22,735 bases of DNA from UMGS692 sp963653425 (GTDB taxonomy: Bacteria; Bacillota; Clostridia; Christensenellales; CAG-314): contig CAVJWC010000018.1 in assembly GCA_963653425.1 (NCBI GenBank), positions 1-22,735 of the forward strand, written 5' to 3'. Numbering within the stretch: position 1 is the first letter of the stretch; every line of letters starts with the position of its first letter. The notes beneath the pieces are model-generated. The model saw only the letters and a program-made list of their open reading frames with translations. It made no database searches and had not been told where the DNA came from. This document shows, in pieces, positions 7,751 to 15,270 of this stretch. The translations under genes and the position numbers were made by a program.

Positions 7751-9655
7751 TTAAACGATCATTATGTCTATGCTCTTGTCTTTAACCGACAGCTTGTCAA
7801 GATCGACGTACAAGGTAACGTCGCCTTTTATTTCAGCCGAAGCGACGGGAGCTATTACGCAGTCGCCCGATTGAAGCGTGACTTTTGCAAAGACTTCTTT
7901 TCCGTAGTCGTAAACTTCCGCGACTTTTCCGTGAAGCGTAGCGACGTTCTCGCCCGTTTGCTCCGCGGACACGAAAGCGTTCTGATCAAAGATATACGAA
8001 AGAGGCGTTTTGAATATCTTGGTGCCTTTACAAGCGAACAGCTTACCCGAGAGGTAATTACTCGATTTAACGCGGATTCCTTTAAGGTCGAGGTAGAAGT
8101 TGTATTCCTTCTTGCCCGACGCGTTTTTCTCTTTGACTTTAACGAAAGTGCCGTCAAGAGCGTTGACCGTATCAAGCGGAACGACTTCTTTTTCGCCCTT
8201 TAAGGCAATACGTTTTTCGTCTACGTCGAAACGGACTTCATCGCCCGTTTCAAAGCCGTCGTTGTCCGTATAAACGAAGAAAGGTTCGTTACCGATATCG
8301 AGTCTGTAAAGAATCTTGCCTTCGATCTCTTCTTTGGCGTCGATTTTTCCCTTTAAGTCGCCTTCGCCCATAGTTACGGCGTCGCTGGGAACGGTAAGTT
8401 CGTATCTTCCGTCCGTAACCTGACTGAGAATAGCCTTCGGTAAAGTCAGTTTCTGCTCGGCGAATGTAAGCTCGGAGCCTTTTATATCGGCTGTAGTGAC
8501 GTTCTTCTCGGGAACGCGAGGCTTAATGCTAAGCTCGGTTTCCTTATCGAAAACGTGCAGATTCTGCTTGTTTATGGACACTTCTATAAAGTCGCCCGAA
8601 CGAAGCGGACATTCGCCGATAACTTTCACGGTAAACGCGCCCTTTTTGTCTTCGTCGTCGTCAAGGTTGAAGTTGCAGTAAAGAAGGGTTTCGCTTCCGA
8701 GCGCTTCCACAACGCCAACTACGGCTTTGACTTTCGCCCAGTTTTCGTCGTTGTCTGCGTCCGAAGTAAACCTGATGTCGTCCGGTCTTATACCGACGAC
8801 GACTTCGTGCTTGCCGTCCATATACTTGGTCAGAATCTTGTTGACCTGTTCGTAAGAGGTTTGTATGCTTGCTCCGCATTCGAGGTCGAAACGGACGTTA
8901 TCGCCTTCTTTAAGAAGGGTTGCGTCAAAGAAGTTCATTTGCGGAGTGCCTATAAAGCCTGCCACGAACTCGTTTTTCGGGTATTTATAGAGGTTCTGCG
9001 GAGTGTCTATCTGTTGAACGAAACCGTTCTTCATAACCACGATTCGCGTACCCATGGTCATGGCTTCCACCTGATCGTGCGTAACGTAAATGAAAGTCGT
9101 TTGCAGGCGTTTATGCAATCTCGTGATTTCCGTTCTCATAGCCGCGCGCAGTTTCGCGTCGAGGTTACTGAGCGGTTCGTCCAGCAAAAAGACTTTGGGA
9201 TTACGAACGATTGCTCTTCCCAAAGCGACTCTCTGACGCTGACCGCCCGAAAGAGCTTTGGGTTTACGGTCGAGATAGTCGGTTATACCGAGAATCTTTG
9301 CCGCTTCCAGCACCTTCTTATGAATCTCTTCGTTGCTCATCTTTGCGATTTTCAGACTGAACGCCATGTTGTCGTAAACGCTCATATGCGGATAGAGCGC
9401 GTAGTTCTGGAAAACCATCGCGATGTTTCTGTCCTTGGGTTCGTAGTCGTTTACGAGTTCGCCGTCTATATACAGCTCGCCCGCAGTAATGTCTTCCAGT
9501 CCCGCAATCATTCTGAGCGTCGTGGATTTTCCGCAACCCGACGGTCCTACGAACACGATAAACTCTTTGTCGTCTATATCCATACAAAAGTCGTTGACTG
9601 CCTTTACGCTACCGTCATAGACCTTGTATATATGTTTTAAGGAAAGATTTGCCAT
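7751..9655 (-). CDS. MalK/MsmX/UgpC-type ABC transporter ATPase with long C-terminal extension
   Basis: This cytoplasmic ATPase should power the MalFG maltodextrin importer. All core motifs are present: Walker A GPSGCGKST (37-45), Q-loop in VFQNYALYPHM, signature LSGGQRQRVALGRAI (from 135), Walker B VFLLDEP (155-161), D-loop SNLDAK and the switch His193 in THD. A TOBE/OB regulatory domain follows (about 286-370, with VVGIRPDDI and LGSETLLY). Family members usually end near 360-380 residues, but this one runs to 634. The extra part contains two further TOBE-like stretches (about 420-485 with GDEVRFDVDEKRIAL, and about 573-623 with GDVTLYVDLDKLSV). The start is the ATG at 9655, preceded by GAGGAG. 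It is the last gene of the starch cluster, 72 bp after the amylase. msmX would be the nearest known name, but the extension makes direct naming unsafe. Confidence 0.93.
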   Translation of the reverse strand: MANLSLKHIYKVYDGSVKAVNDFCMDIDDKEFIVFVGPSGCGKSTTLRMIAGLEDITAGELYIDGELVNDYEPKDRNIAMVFQNYALYPHMSVYDNMAFSLKIAKMSNEEIHKKVLEAAKILGITDYLDRKPKALSGGQRQRVALGRAIVRNPKVFLLDEPLSNLDAKLRAAMRTEITRLHKRLQTTFIYVTHDQVEAMTMGTRIVVMKNGFVQQIDTPQNLYKYPKNEFVAGFIGTPQMNFFDATLLKEGDNVRFDLECGASIQTSYEQVNKILTKYMDGKHEVVVGIRPDDIRFTSDADNDENWAKVKAVVGVVEALGSETLLYCNFNLDDDEDKKGAFTVKVIGECPLRSGDFIEVSINKQNLHVFDKETELSIKPRVPEKNVTTADIKGSELTFAEQKLTLPKAILSQVTDGRYELTVPSDAVTMGEGDLKGKIDAKEEIEGKILYRLDIGNEPFFVYTDNDGFETGDEVRFDVDEKRIALKGEKEVVPLDTVNALDGTFVKVKEKNASGKKEYNFYLDLKGIRVKSSNYLSGKLFACKGTKIFKTPLSYIFDQNAFVSAEQTGENVATLHGKVAEVYDYGKEVFAKVTLQSGDCVIAPVASAEIKGDVTLYVDLDKLSVKDKSIDIMIV

Positions 9656-9699
9656 AATAATCTCCTCTCGTTTTTCACCGTAATTATAAGATTACTTGC

Positions 9700-9748
9700 T
9701 TGTTTAAGTCTGCCGAGTAATATAAGCCTATTTGTTTAAGTCTGCCGA
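9700..9748 (-). repeat. 17-bp direct repeat duplicating the 3' end of the amylase gene
   Basis: TTGTTTAAGTCTGCCGA (plus-strand reading) occurs exactly at 9700-9716 and 9732-9748. The second copy encodes the last residues of the amylase (SADLNK plus most of its stop region); the first lies in the spacer before the ATPase gene. The period is 32 bp. Confidence 0.85.
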
Positions 9749-11323
9749 ATTTTTGTATATTGCAATCGAACAGGGCGGTAAGGTTGCCACGCCGTTCTTC
9801 TTATCGAAAGAAGGCTTGGTGTCCGCAACCGCACTGAGACTTGCTACCTGCGTCATATCGCCCAACGTAACGCTTTGTTCGTACGTGCGCGACAGATTGA
9901 TAACGATAGTTACCGTTTCGTCGTTATAAGTCTTTCTGAGTACGCATACCGAGCCGTCCGCGTCGGTATTTACCACTTCTATTCTGCCTCTTGCAATTGA
10001 CGGATAACAGTTCCTTATAAGCATTGCCTTCTTGTAGTAGGAAAGAATACTGTTTTCGTCCTCCTGTTGCTCTTTAACGGAAGGATATGCGTAGTAAGAC
10101 GAATCTATTTTGATTTTCTCGGGCGTAGTGTAACACCAACCGGGGTAAACGCCCTTCTCCCAGTTCATCGCGATACGCTTGTGCGGATCGGAATTACTGC
10201 CGTCTTTACTTATCATTCCTATTTCTTCGCCGTAGTAGACGAATATGCTTCCGTTCATAACCGAAAGCAGTCCTCCCGCCATTTTAAGGGACAGTTCGTC
10301 GGGCATAAACGAACCGGGACGCATAGTGTCGTGGTTTCCGAGGAAGGGAGCGAGAACGCCCGTCACGTAAGTGGACTGCAACTCTTCTACCCAGGACGCG
10401 AATCCCGAAGCGTTTTGCTGTTTAACGAAAGAAGCGATTTTGCCCGAACCCGTCGCGCCCGTGAACAGGAAGAAGCTGTCGCAACCGCTCTTATAGTAGT
10501 TATTGATTTGTACGTCGTTGTCTTCCCACGCTTCGCCCACGATATAGCAATCGCTCTTAATGGACTTGGCGGTAGTGTTCAACCAGCTGAGGAAGGAAAC
10601 GTTCTTTTCGAGATTACCCGTGTAATAACTCGTAACTGCGTCCAGTCTGAAACCGTCTGCGTTATGCTCGGTAAGCCAATATTTCATAATCTTGGTCATT
10701 TCAGACTTAACTGCAGAACTGTTGAGGTTAAGATCGGGCATACCCGACCAGAAACGCGCTTCGTAATAGTATTTCGTTCCCGAAAGCTTGCTGTAACCGC
10801 TAAGCTCTTTGGTGCTGAAATTATAGAAGTCTCCGTACTGTCCGCCGGGCTGACCCGTTTTTCTGATATAATCGCAGGCTTCCTTAAACCACGGGTGGTC
10901 GGAGGAAGTGTGATTGAAAACGAGGTCGATTATAACTTTGATTCCGCGCGCGTGAGCTTCGGTTATAAGCGTATCGAAGTCGTCGAGCGTTCCGTATACC
11001 TCGTCTATGGCGTAATAGTCGGTTACGTCGTACTTATGGTAAGTGGGCGACGGATGAATGGGCATAAGCCATATACCGTTAAAGCCCATATCTTTAATGT
11101 AATCGAGTTTCTGCGTAACGCCTTTAAGGTCACCTATTCCGTCGTTATTCGTGTCGAAGAAACTGTATACGAAAATCTCGTACCAGTTGCGGTATTTGTC
11201 GTCTATTATGTTCAAAGTGTAAGATTCGGTATCCTTTTGCGTCCGGTCGCATCCGACTATACAGAGGCATAAAGCCGACAAAAGCACGAACACGCAAACA
11301 ACGGAGAAAAATTTGTTTTTCAT
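9728..11323 (-). CDS. GH13 alpha-amylase-family lipoprotein
   Basis: This predicted surface-anchored enzyme cleaves alpha-1,4 links in starch or maltodextrins. The 531-residue protein starts with a lipoprotein signal (hydrophobic core, lipobox IVGC, lipid-bearing Cys25). The GH13 barrel follows: a probable Ca-binding loop DTNNDGIGD (57-65), conserved region I DLVFNHT, nucleophile Asp228 in DGFRLDA, acid/base Glu264 in VGEAW and the third acid Asp332 in FLGNHD. A short all-beta C-terminal domain closes the chain; no extra starch-binding module is seen. The start ATG at 11323 lies just past the malG TGA stop (1-nt gap), so translation is probably coupled; AAAGG gives a modest ribosome binding site. 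Exact product specificity (alpha-amylase versus oligo-1,6-glucosidase or neopullulanase-like) cannot be settled by eye. Confidence 0.93.
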   Translation of the reverse strand: MKNKFFSVVCVFVLLSALCLCIVGCDRTQKDTESYTLNIIDDKYRNWYEIFVYSFFDTNNDGIGDLKGVTQKLDYIKDMGFNGIWLMPIHPSPTYHKYDVTDYYAIDEVYGTLDDFDTLITEAHARGIKVIIDLVFNHTSSDHPWFKEACDYIRKTGQPGGQYGDFYNFSTKELSGYSKLSGTKYYYEARFWSGMPDLNLNSSAVKSEMTKIMKYWLTEHNADGFRLDAVTSYYTGNLEKNVSFLSWLNTTAKSIKSDCYIVGEAWEDNDVQINNYYKSGCDSFFLFTGATGSGKIASFVKQQNASGFASWVEELQSTYVTGVLAPFLGNHDTMRPGSFMPDELSLKMAGGLLSVMNGSIFVYYGEEIGMISKDGSNSDPHKRIAMNWEKGVYPGWCYTTPEKIKIDSSYYAYPSVKEQQEDENSILSYYKKAMLIRNCYPSIARGRIEVVNTDADGSVCVLRKTYNDETVTIVINLSRTYEQSVTLGDMTQVASLSAVADTKPSFDKKNGVATLPPCSIAIYKNSADLNK

Positions 11324-11324
11324 A

Positions 11325-12293
11325 TCAGCCTTTCACCGCTCCTCCGGTTACGCCGGCAACGTAGTATTTCTGCAGAGCCATAAACAACGCCGTAATGGGA
11401 GTGGCTACGATAACGGCAGCCGCGCAGAAAGTGGTAAAGTATTCGTTTATCATTTCTCTTTCGAGCATTTTATACATACCCAGCGACACGGTATACATTC
11501 CTACGTCGGGAACGCCCGACATAATGAACGAAACGAAGATGTAGTCGCACCAGGGAGCAATGAAACTCGTAAGAATAGTATATATGATAACGGGTTTACT
11601 TAACGGCAATATAATCTTAAACAGCACCTGCATACGGTTTGCGCCGTCGATTCTCGCAGCTTCGTCGAGAGCCTTGGGAACTATATCGAAGAAGCCTTTG
11701 GCTATATAATAGGACAAAGCCGCGCCTGCCGAATAAACTATTATAAGGCTGAGAAGAGACTGGTAGTTTGTGGGAAGCAGAATTTTAAGCAGGAAGTAAA
11801 CCGCCGTCATACTCATAAAGCCGGGGAACATACCCAGAATGAGCATAACGTTCATAAGAGGTTTACGCGCTCTGAATTTGATTCGGCTGAACGCATAGCT
11901 TACTGCAAGAACGAACAGAGTCGTTATCGCGCAACTGCACACCGAAACGAGCAGAGTGTTTCCGTACCAGCGCAGGAACTGAGTTTCCTTGAACAGTCTT
12001 ACGTAGTTGTCAAAAGTCCAGCCCTGAGGGAAGAAAGTCGGGCTCCAGGCTCCGCCCTCCGCTCTGAAAGACTGAATAAACAGGTACAAAAGCGGGATTA
12101 TCCATATAATCGCAAGTACTGTAAGCACGATTTGTCCTACGGTATCGCCGAATATACGGCGCGCTTTCATACTTCCGTGTTTCTTTTTCTTAGCGGGTTT
12201 TTTGGTCTTTTCTATTTCCGCTTCCATGCGGTCGATTTCCGCCCAATTCGTCGCTGTCGACGCGTTCTGAACGTTTCCTTCGTTATTCATCAT
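11325..12293 (-). CDS. malG: Maltodextrin ABC transporter permease MalG
   Basis: This is the second inner permease of the maltodextrin importer. The 322-residue product has a Lys-rich cytoplasmic N-terminus (about 1-50), a first membrane segment (about 53-74), then five more. The cytoplasmic EAA loop, EAARIDGANRMQVLFKIILP (211-230), docks onto the ATPase. The chain ends ALQKYYVAGVTGGAVKG, like MalG proteins, whose C-terminus reaches into the ATPase dimer. Its ATG overlaps the malF stop as ATGA (12290-12293), and the amylase begins directly after its own stop, so malF, malG and the amylase gene are tightly coupled. Substrate assignment rests on the two neighbouring GH13 enzymes. Confidence 0.95.
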   Translation of the reverse strand: MMNNEGNVQNASTATNWAEIDRMEAEIEKTKKPAKKKKHGSMKARRIFGDTVGQIVLTVLAIIWIIPLLYLFIQSFRAEGGAWSPTFFPQGWTFDNYVRLFKETQFLRWYGNTLLVSVCSCAITTLFVLAVSYAFSRIKFRARKPLMNVMLILGMFPGFMSMTAVYFLLKILLPTNYQSLLSLIIVYSAGAALSYYIAKGFFDIVPKALDEAARIDGANRMQVLFKIILPLSKPVIIYTILTSFIAPWCDYIFVSFIMSGVPDVGMYTVSLGMYKMLEREMINEYFTTFCAAAVIVATPITALFMALQKYYVAGVTGGAVKG

Positions 12294-13822
12294 TGGAAAT
12301 CATCCTCCTTCTTCACCGCAGACGACTTATTGTAAACGATAAGTGAAAATACCGCCGATATTATGAATACTAAAATACCTATAACGGAAGCGAGTTTGTA
12401 GTTCCTGTCCACGCCGAGCGATAACTTATAAAGCCACGTGATAAGAAGGTCTGTACCTTTCGCGCCGTCCGTATAAAGCAGAATGTCTCCGGGACCGCCT
12501 CCCGAAAGCAGATATATAACGTTAAAGTTGTTTATATTGCCGATAAACGTAGTGATAAGGTAAGGTCCGGTAACGAAAAGCATATAGGGCATGGTAATCT
12601 TAAAGAAGGTTTTCACGGGACCCGAACCGTCGATTTTCGCCGATTCGTATAAGTCCGAAGGAATGTTCATAAGAATACCGCTGCACATGAGCATCGAATA
12701 AGGAACGCCTATCCACATATTGGCAATGATAATCAATATTCTTGTCTGAGTTATGTCCATACCGAACTGAAGCTTGAACCCGAACACTTTTTCGACGATC
12801 TGCGTAATGATACCGCCGTCGGCGTCAAGCATTTTCGATACGATAAGCAAAGAAACGAACTGAGGAACGGCTATCGTTGCAACGAAGAGCGTACGATAAA
12901 GCTTCTTCAGTTTTATACCCTTTCTGTTGATGAGCATAGCAAGCAACATTCCAACGAAATAGTTGGTAAACGTTGCGAAGAATGCCCATACGAGCGTCCA
13001 TCCGAGAACTCTCCAGAAGGTTTTGCCGAGACTCGAAGAAGAACTCAGCATTTCCACAAAGTTCTGGAAGCCTACCCAACTGAAAAGATGTTCCGGAACT
13101 TCGTGTCCCGCGTCGTAGTTGGTGAACGCTATAAGAATCATCGTAATCAACGGAACTACGGTGAATAAAAACAGTCCCAAAAGCGGAAGCGTCAATAAGG
13201 TCGTATGGAATTTACCGTCAAGAAGCTGTCCCGCTTCCTGTCTGAAAAACGGAGGCTTTTTGCCGATTATCTTTTCCTGTCCGAGTTCCGCGCTCTCTCT
13301 GACGGACTTAAAATAGATAAACAAAAACAACACGATAAGGCAGAGCGACAATACTCCGTAAAGAATGATATGGAAGGAGTTGTCGCCGGCAACTTTGGTT
13401 TCTACGAAATCTCCGAGGTCTTCGTTCCAGACCTGTTCGTAATGCGTTTCGACGGAACCTATCGTACCTTGTGTGAAAAAGTGCTGGAAGAATTTTCCGA
13501 TATACTGTCCGCCGAACAAAGAGAGGAAAGCGATAAAAGCGCATTCCACGAGCATATACAATATGCCTTTAACGACCTGACCGCGAGAAACGTGTCCCAG
13601 TCCCATAACGGCGTACGAGCCTTTCGTTAAAAAATCTCCGTCGGTAAAGCCTTTTATAAACGAACAGATACCTTGCCACAAAGCCACGAAAAATCCGCCG
13701 ATTTTTTTGCCTGATTTTACCCAGAAATTTTTGAATCCGCTCGGGAAACCTTTGAAAAATTGTCCGAGTTTGTATCCTATTCGCTTAAAAAAGGTTAGTT
13801 TATAATAAGTCAAATCTGTCAT
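12290..13822 (-). CDS. malF: Maltodextrin ABC transporter permease MalF
   Basis: This is the larger permease, partner of MalG and docking site for the MalE-type protein. I chose the ATG at 13822 (510 residues) because AAAGGG lies at a suitable distance upstream; an in-frame GTG at 13852 adds ten residues but has no ribosome binding site. The N-terminal 85 residues are aromatic and basic and probably cytoplasmic. Membrane segments lie near 87-107, 150-171 and 207-232, with five more in the transporter core, which fits an eight-segment MalF. The loop between the first two segments is short (about 40 residues), unlike the large P2 loop of E. coli MalF. The EAA loop is YESAKIDGSGPVKTFFKITM (from 392). 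It overlaps malG by four bases. Confidence 0.94.
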   Translation of the reverse strand: MTDLTYYKLTFFKRIGYKLGQFFKGFPSGFKNFWVKSGKKIGGFFVALWQGICSFIKGFTDGDFLTKGSYAVMGLGHVSRGQVVKGILYMLVECAFIAFLSLFGGQYIGKFFQHFFTQGTIGSVETHYEQVWNEDLGDFVETKVAGDNSFHIILYGVLSLCLIVLFLFIYFKSVRESAELGQEKIIGKKPPFFRQEAGQLLDGKFHTTLLTLPLLGLFLFTVVPLITMILIAFTNYDAGHEVPEHLFSWVGFQNFVEMLSSSSSLGKTFWRVLGWTLVWAFFATFTNYFVGMLLAMLINRKGIKLKKLYRTLFVATIAVPQFVSLLIVSKMLDADGGIITQIVEKVFGFKLQFGMDITQTRILIIIANMWIGVPYSMLMCSGILMNIPSDLYESAKIDGSGPVKTFFKITMPYMLFVTGPYLITTFIGNINNFNVIYLLSGGGPGDILLYTDGAKGTDLLITWLYKLSLGVDRNYKLASVIGILVFIISAVFSLIVYNKSSAVKKEDDFQ

Positions 13823-13864
13823 ACTACTAATCCCTTTATGCTGTGCCGACACAAAAATGCGTCA

Positions 13865-13889
13865 AAGGGGCGTACAAAGCACGCCCCTT
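13865..13889 (-). promoter_or_regulatory. Intercistronic hairpin between malE and malF
   Basis: AAGGGGCGT (13865-13873) and ACGCCCCTT (13881-13889) form a perfect 9-bp GC-rich stem with a 7-nt loop. In the transcript it stands between malE and malF and is not followed directly by a U-run. It could block 3' decay or act as a partial terminator, raising MalE over MalFG. Effect is inferred, the stem is seen. Confidence 0.6.
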
Positions 13890-13905
13890 AACCGATTGAA
13901 TTGTT

Positions 13906-15189
13906 TTATTTCGACGATTTGCTGACCTGCGCGACAAGATTATCGAGTAACGCCTGTAATGTAGCGTCGTCAACGTCTTCACCGCTTGCAAGGTCTTTAA
14001 TCAGAACGGACATAGGAGTCCAGTAAGTCGTGGGAACGCCCTTCTGAGTACGGTTAAGAACTGCCTGTTTCATAACTACGCTGATAATTTCGTCGTTCTG
14101 AACAGCGTCGAGAGCAGCCACGTTCTTGTTCGTGGGGCCGAAACCGCGGACTTCGTAACGACGGAGCTGAGAAGCTTCGTTAGTGAGGAACTGAGCAAGT
14201 TTCAAAGATTCCGCAACGTTTTTGCTGAATCCGTTTACGCCGATAAGCTTATAACCCATGAAGCCGGAAAGCTGAACGCTTTCGCCTGCGATGGTTACGT
14301 GAGGCAGAATGGCAACGCCCATGTTGTCGCCCAGTAATTCTTTGATCTGTTTTGCGTTCCAGGTTCCCGAAACGGCTGCGCAACCCGTGATGTTTCCGCT
14401 TGCGTCGGGAGTGAAGGACGCGATGACCTTACTGTCGTCGGTACTCATCTGAAGCGCTTCGTTCTTGGAATATTCGCGCAACGCTTTCATTACGTTAAGA
14501 CCGCCTTCGGTGTTGTAATTGAGCGTAATGTTCTTTTCCTGCATATTATCGTCGTATTCGACGGTATATTTGAGGTTGGGATCCGCAAAGAAGAAACTGC
14601 TGAGATACCAGCCGTCGTCGTGAAGTCTGAAATGAACTTTCTTACCTGCGGCGTTTGCCTTGGCAAGGATAGTATCGAAATCTTTAACGTCTTCTTCGGA
14701 AAGGACTCTCTTGTCGTAGTACAGGAAGTAGCAGTTGTCGCCCGTTGCGGGGAAAGCGTAGAGCTTATCCTGTCCGCCGATGGTAAGAGTAGCCGCGTCG
14801 ATACTGCCTTCGGTGTTTTCTTCACGCAGAGTCGCGCTCATGTTGGTAGGAATCTGAGCCAAAGCTCCGCCCTGATACAACTTGTTGATCTGGTCGCTTG
14901 CGAACGCAAATACGTCGGGACCCGTGGTGGTATCGTTAAGAACTTTGTCCGCTGCGTCGTTTTCGCCCTGAATACCGTAGTAGAACTTATAGTTCTTATC
15001 GGGATTTGCTTCGGCGAATTTCGCGCACAGCTCTTTTACAAGCGCCTGATCTTCCTGAGAAGCCCAGACGGTAAGTTTAATCTGATCGCCCGTCGGCTTA
15101 TCGTCTTTTTTGCCGTCGCAGGCTACGAAGCCCAGACAAAGCAGACACAATAAAACGGCGACGGTGATAATCGATAACGTCTTTTTCAT
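13906..15189 (-). CDS. malE: Maltodextrin-binding lipoprotein (MalE-type solute-binding protein)
   Basis: This binding protein should capture maltodextrins outside the cell and deliver them to MalFG. The 427-residue protein has a lipoprotein signal ending FVAC (Cys24), then a family 1 solute-binding fold: KLTVWASQEDQALVKELCAKF near the N-terminus, GPDVFAFASDQINKLYQGGAL (hinge-side MalE-like motif), then INKxY- and NVAESLKLAQFLTNEASQ-type segments typical of carbohydrate binders. The start ATG at 15189 has a strong GGAGGT site 8 nt upstream. It lies 83 bp before malF in transcription order and 81 bp after the starch-binding lipoprotein, with a stable hairpin in each gap. The fold alone fits other oligosaccharides too; the maltodextrin call comes mainly from the flanking pullulanase and amylase. 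Confidence 0.92.
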   Translation of the reverse strand: MKKTLSIITVAVLLCLLCLGFVACDGKKDDKPTGDQIKLTVWASQEDQALVKELCAKFAEANPDKNYKFYYGIQGENDAADKVLNDTTTGPDVFAFASDQINKLYQGGALAQIPTNMSATLREENTEGSIDAATLTIGGQDKLYAFPATGDNCYFLYYDKRVLSEEDVKDFDTILAKANAAGKKVHFRLHDDGWYLSSFFFADPNLKYTVEYDDNMQEKNITLNYNTEGGLNVMKALREYSKNEALQMSTDDSKVIASFTPDASGNITGCAAVSGTWNAKQIKELLGDNMGVAILPHVTIAGESVQLSGFMGYKLIGVNGFSKNVAESLKLAQFLTNEASQLRRYEVRGFGPTNKNVAALDAVQNDEIISVVMKQAVLNRTQKGVPTTYWTPMSVLIKDLASGEDVDDATLQALLDNLVAQVSKSSK

Positions 15190-15220
15190 TGAATAAACCT
15201 CCGTTGAATAATTAAGCTTT

Positions 15221-15252
15221 GCGCACGGCGACCGTTTGTTATCGCCGTACGC
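15221..15252 (-). promoter_or_regulatory. Intercistronic hairpin upstream of malE
   Basis: GCGCACGGCGA (15221-15231) and TCGCCGTACGC (15242-15252) can form an 11-bp stem (one G-U pair in the transcript) with a 10-nt loop. It lies between the starch-binding lipoprotein gene and malE, with no U-run, so an RNA-stability or processing role is more likely than termination. Confidence 0.55.
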
Positions 15253-15270
15253 GTTGACATATTAAATCCG

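Noticed and set aside
12290..13852. GTG start at 13852 for malF
   Set aside because: It has no ribosome binding site and overlaps sequence close to the intercistronic hairpin; the ATG at 13822 has AAAGGG.
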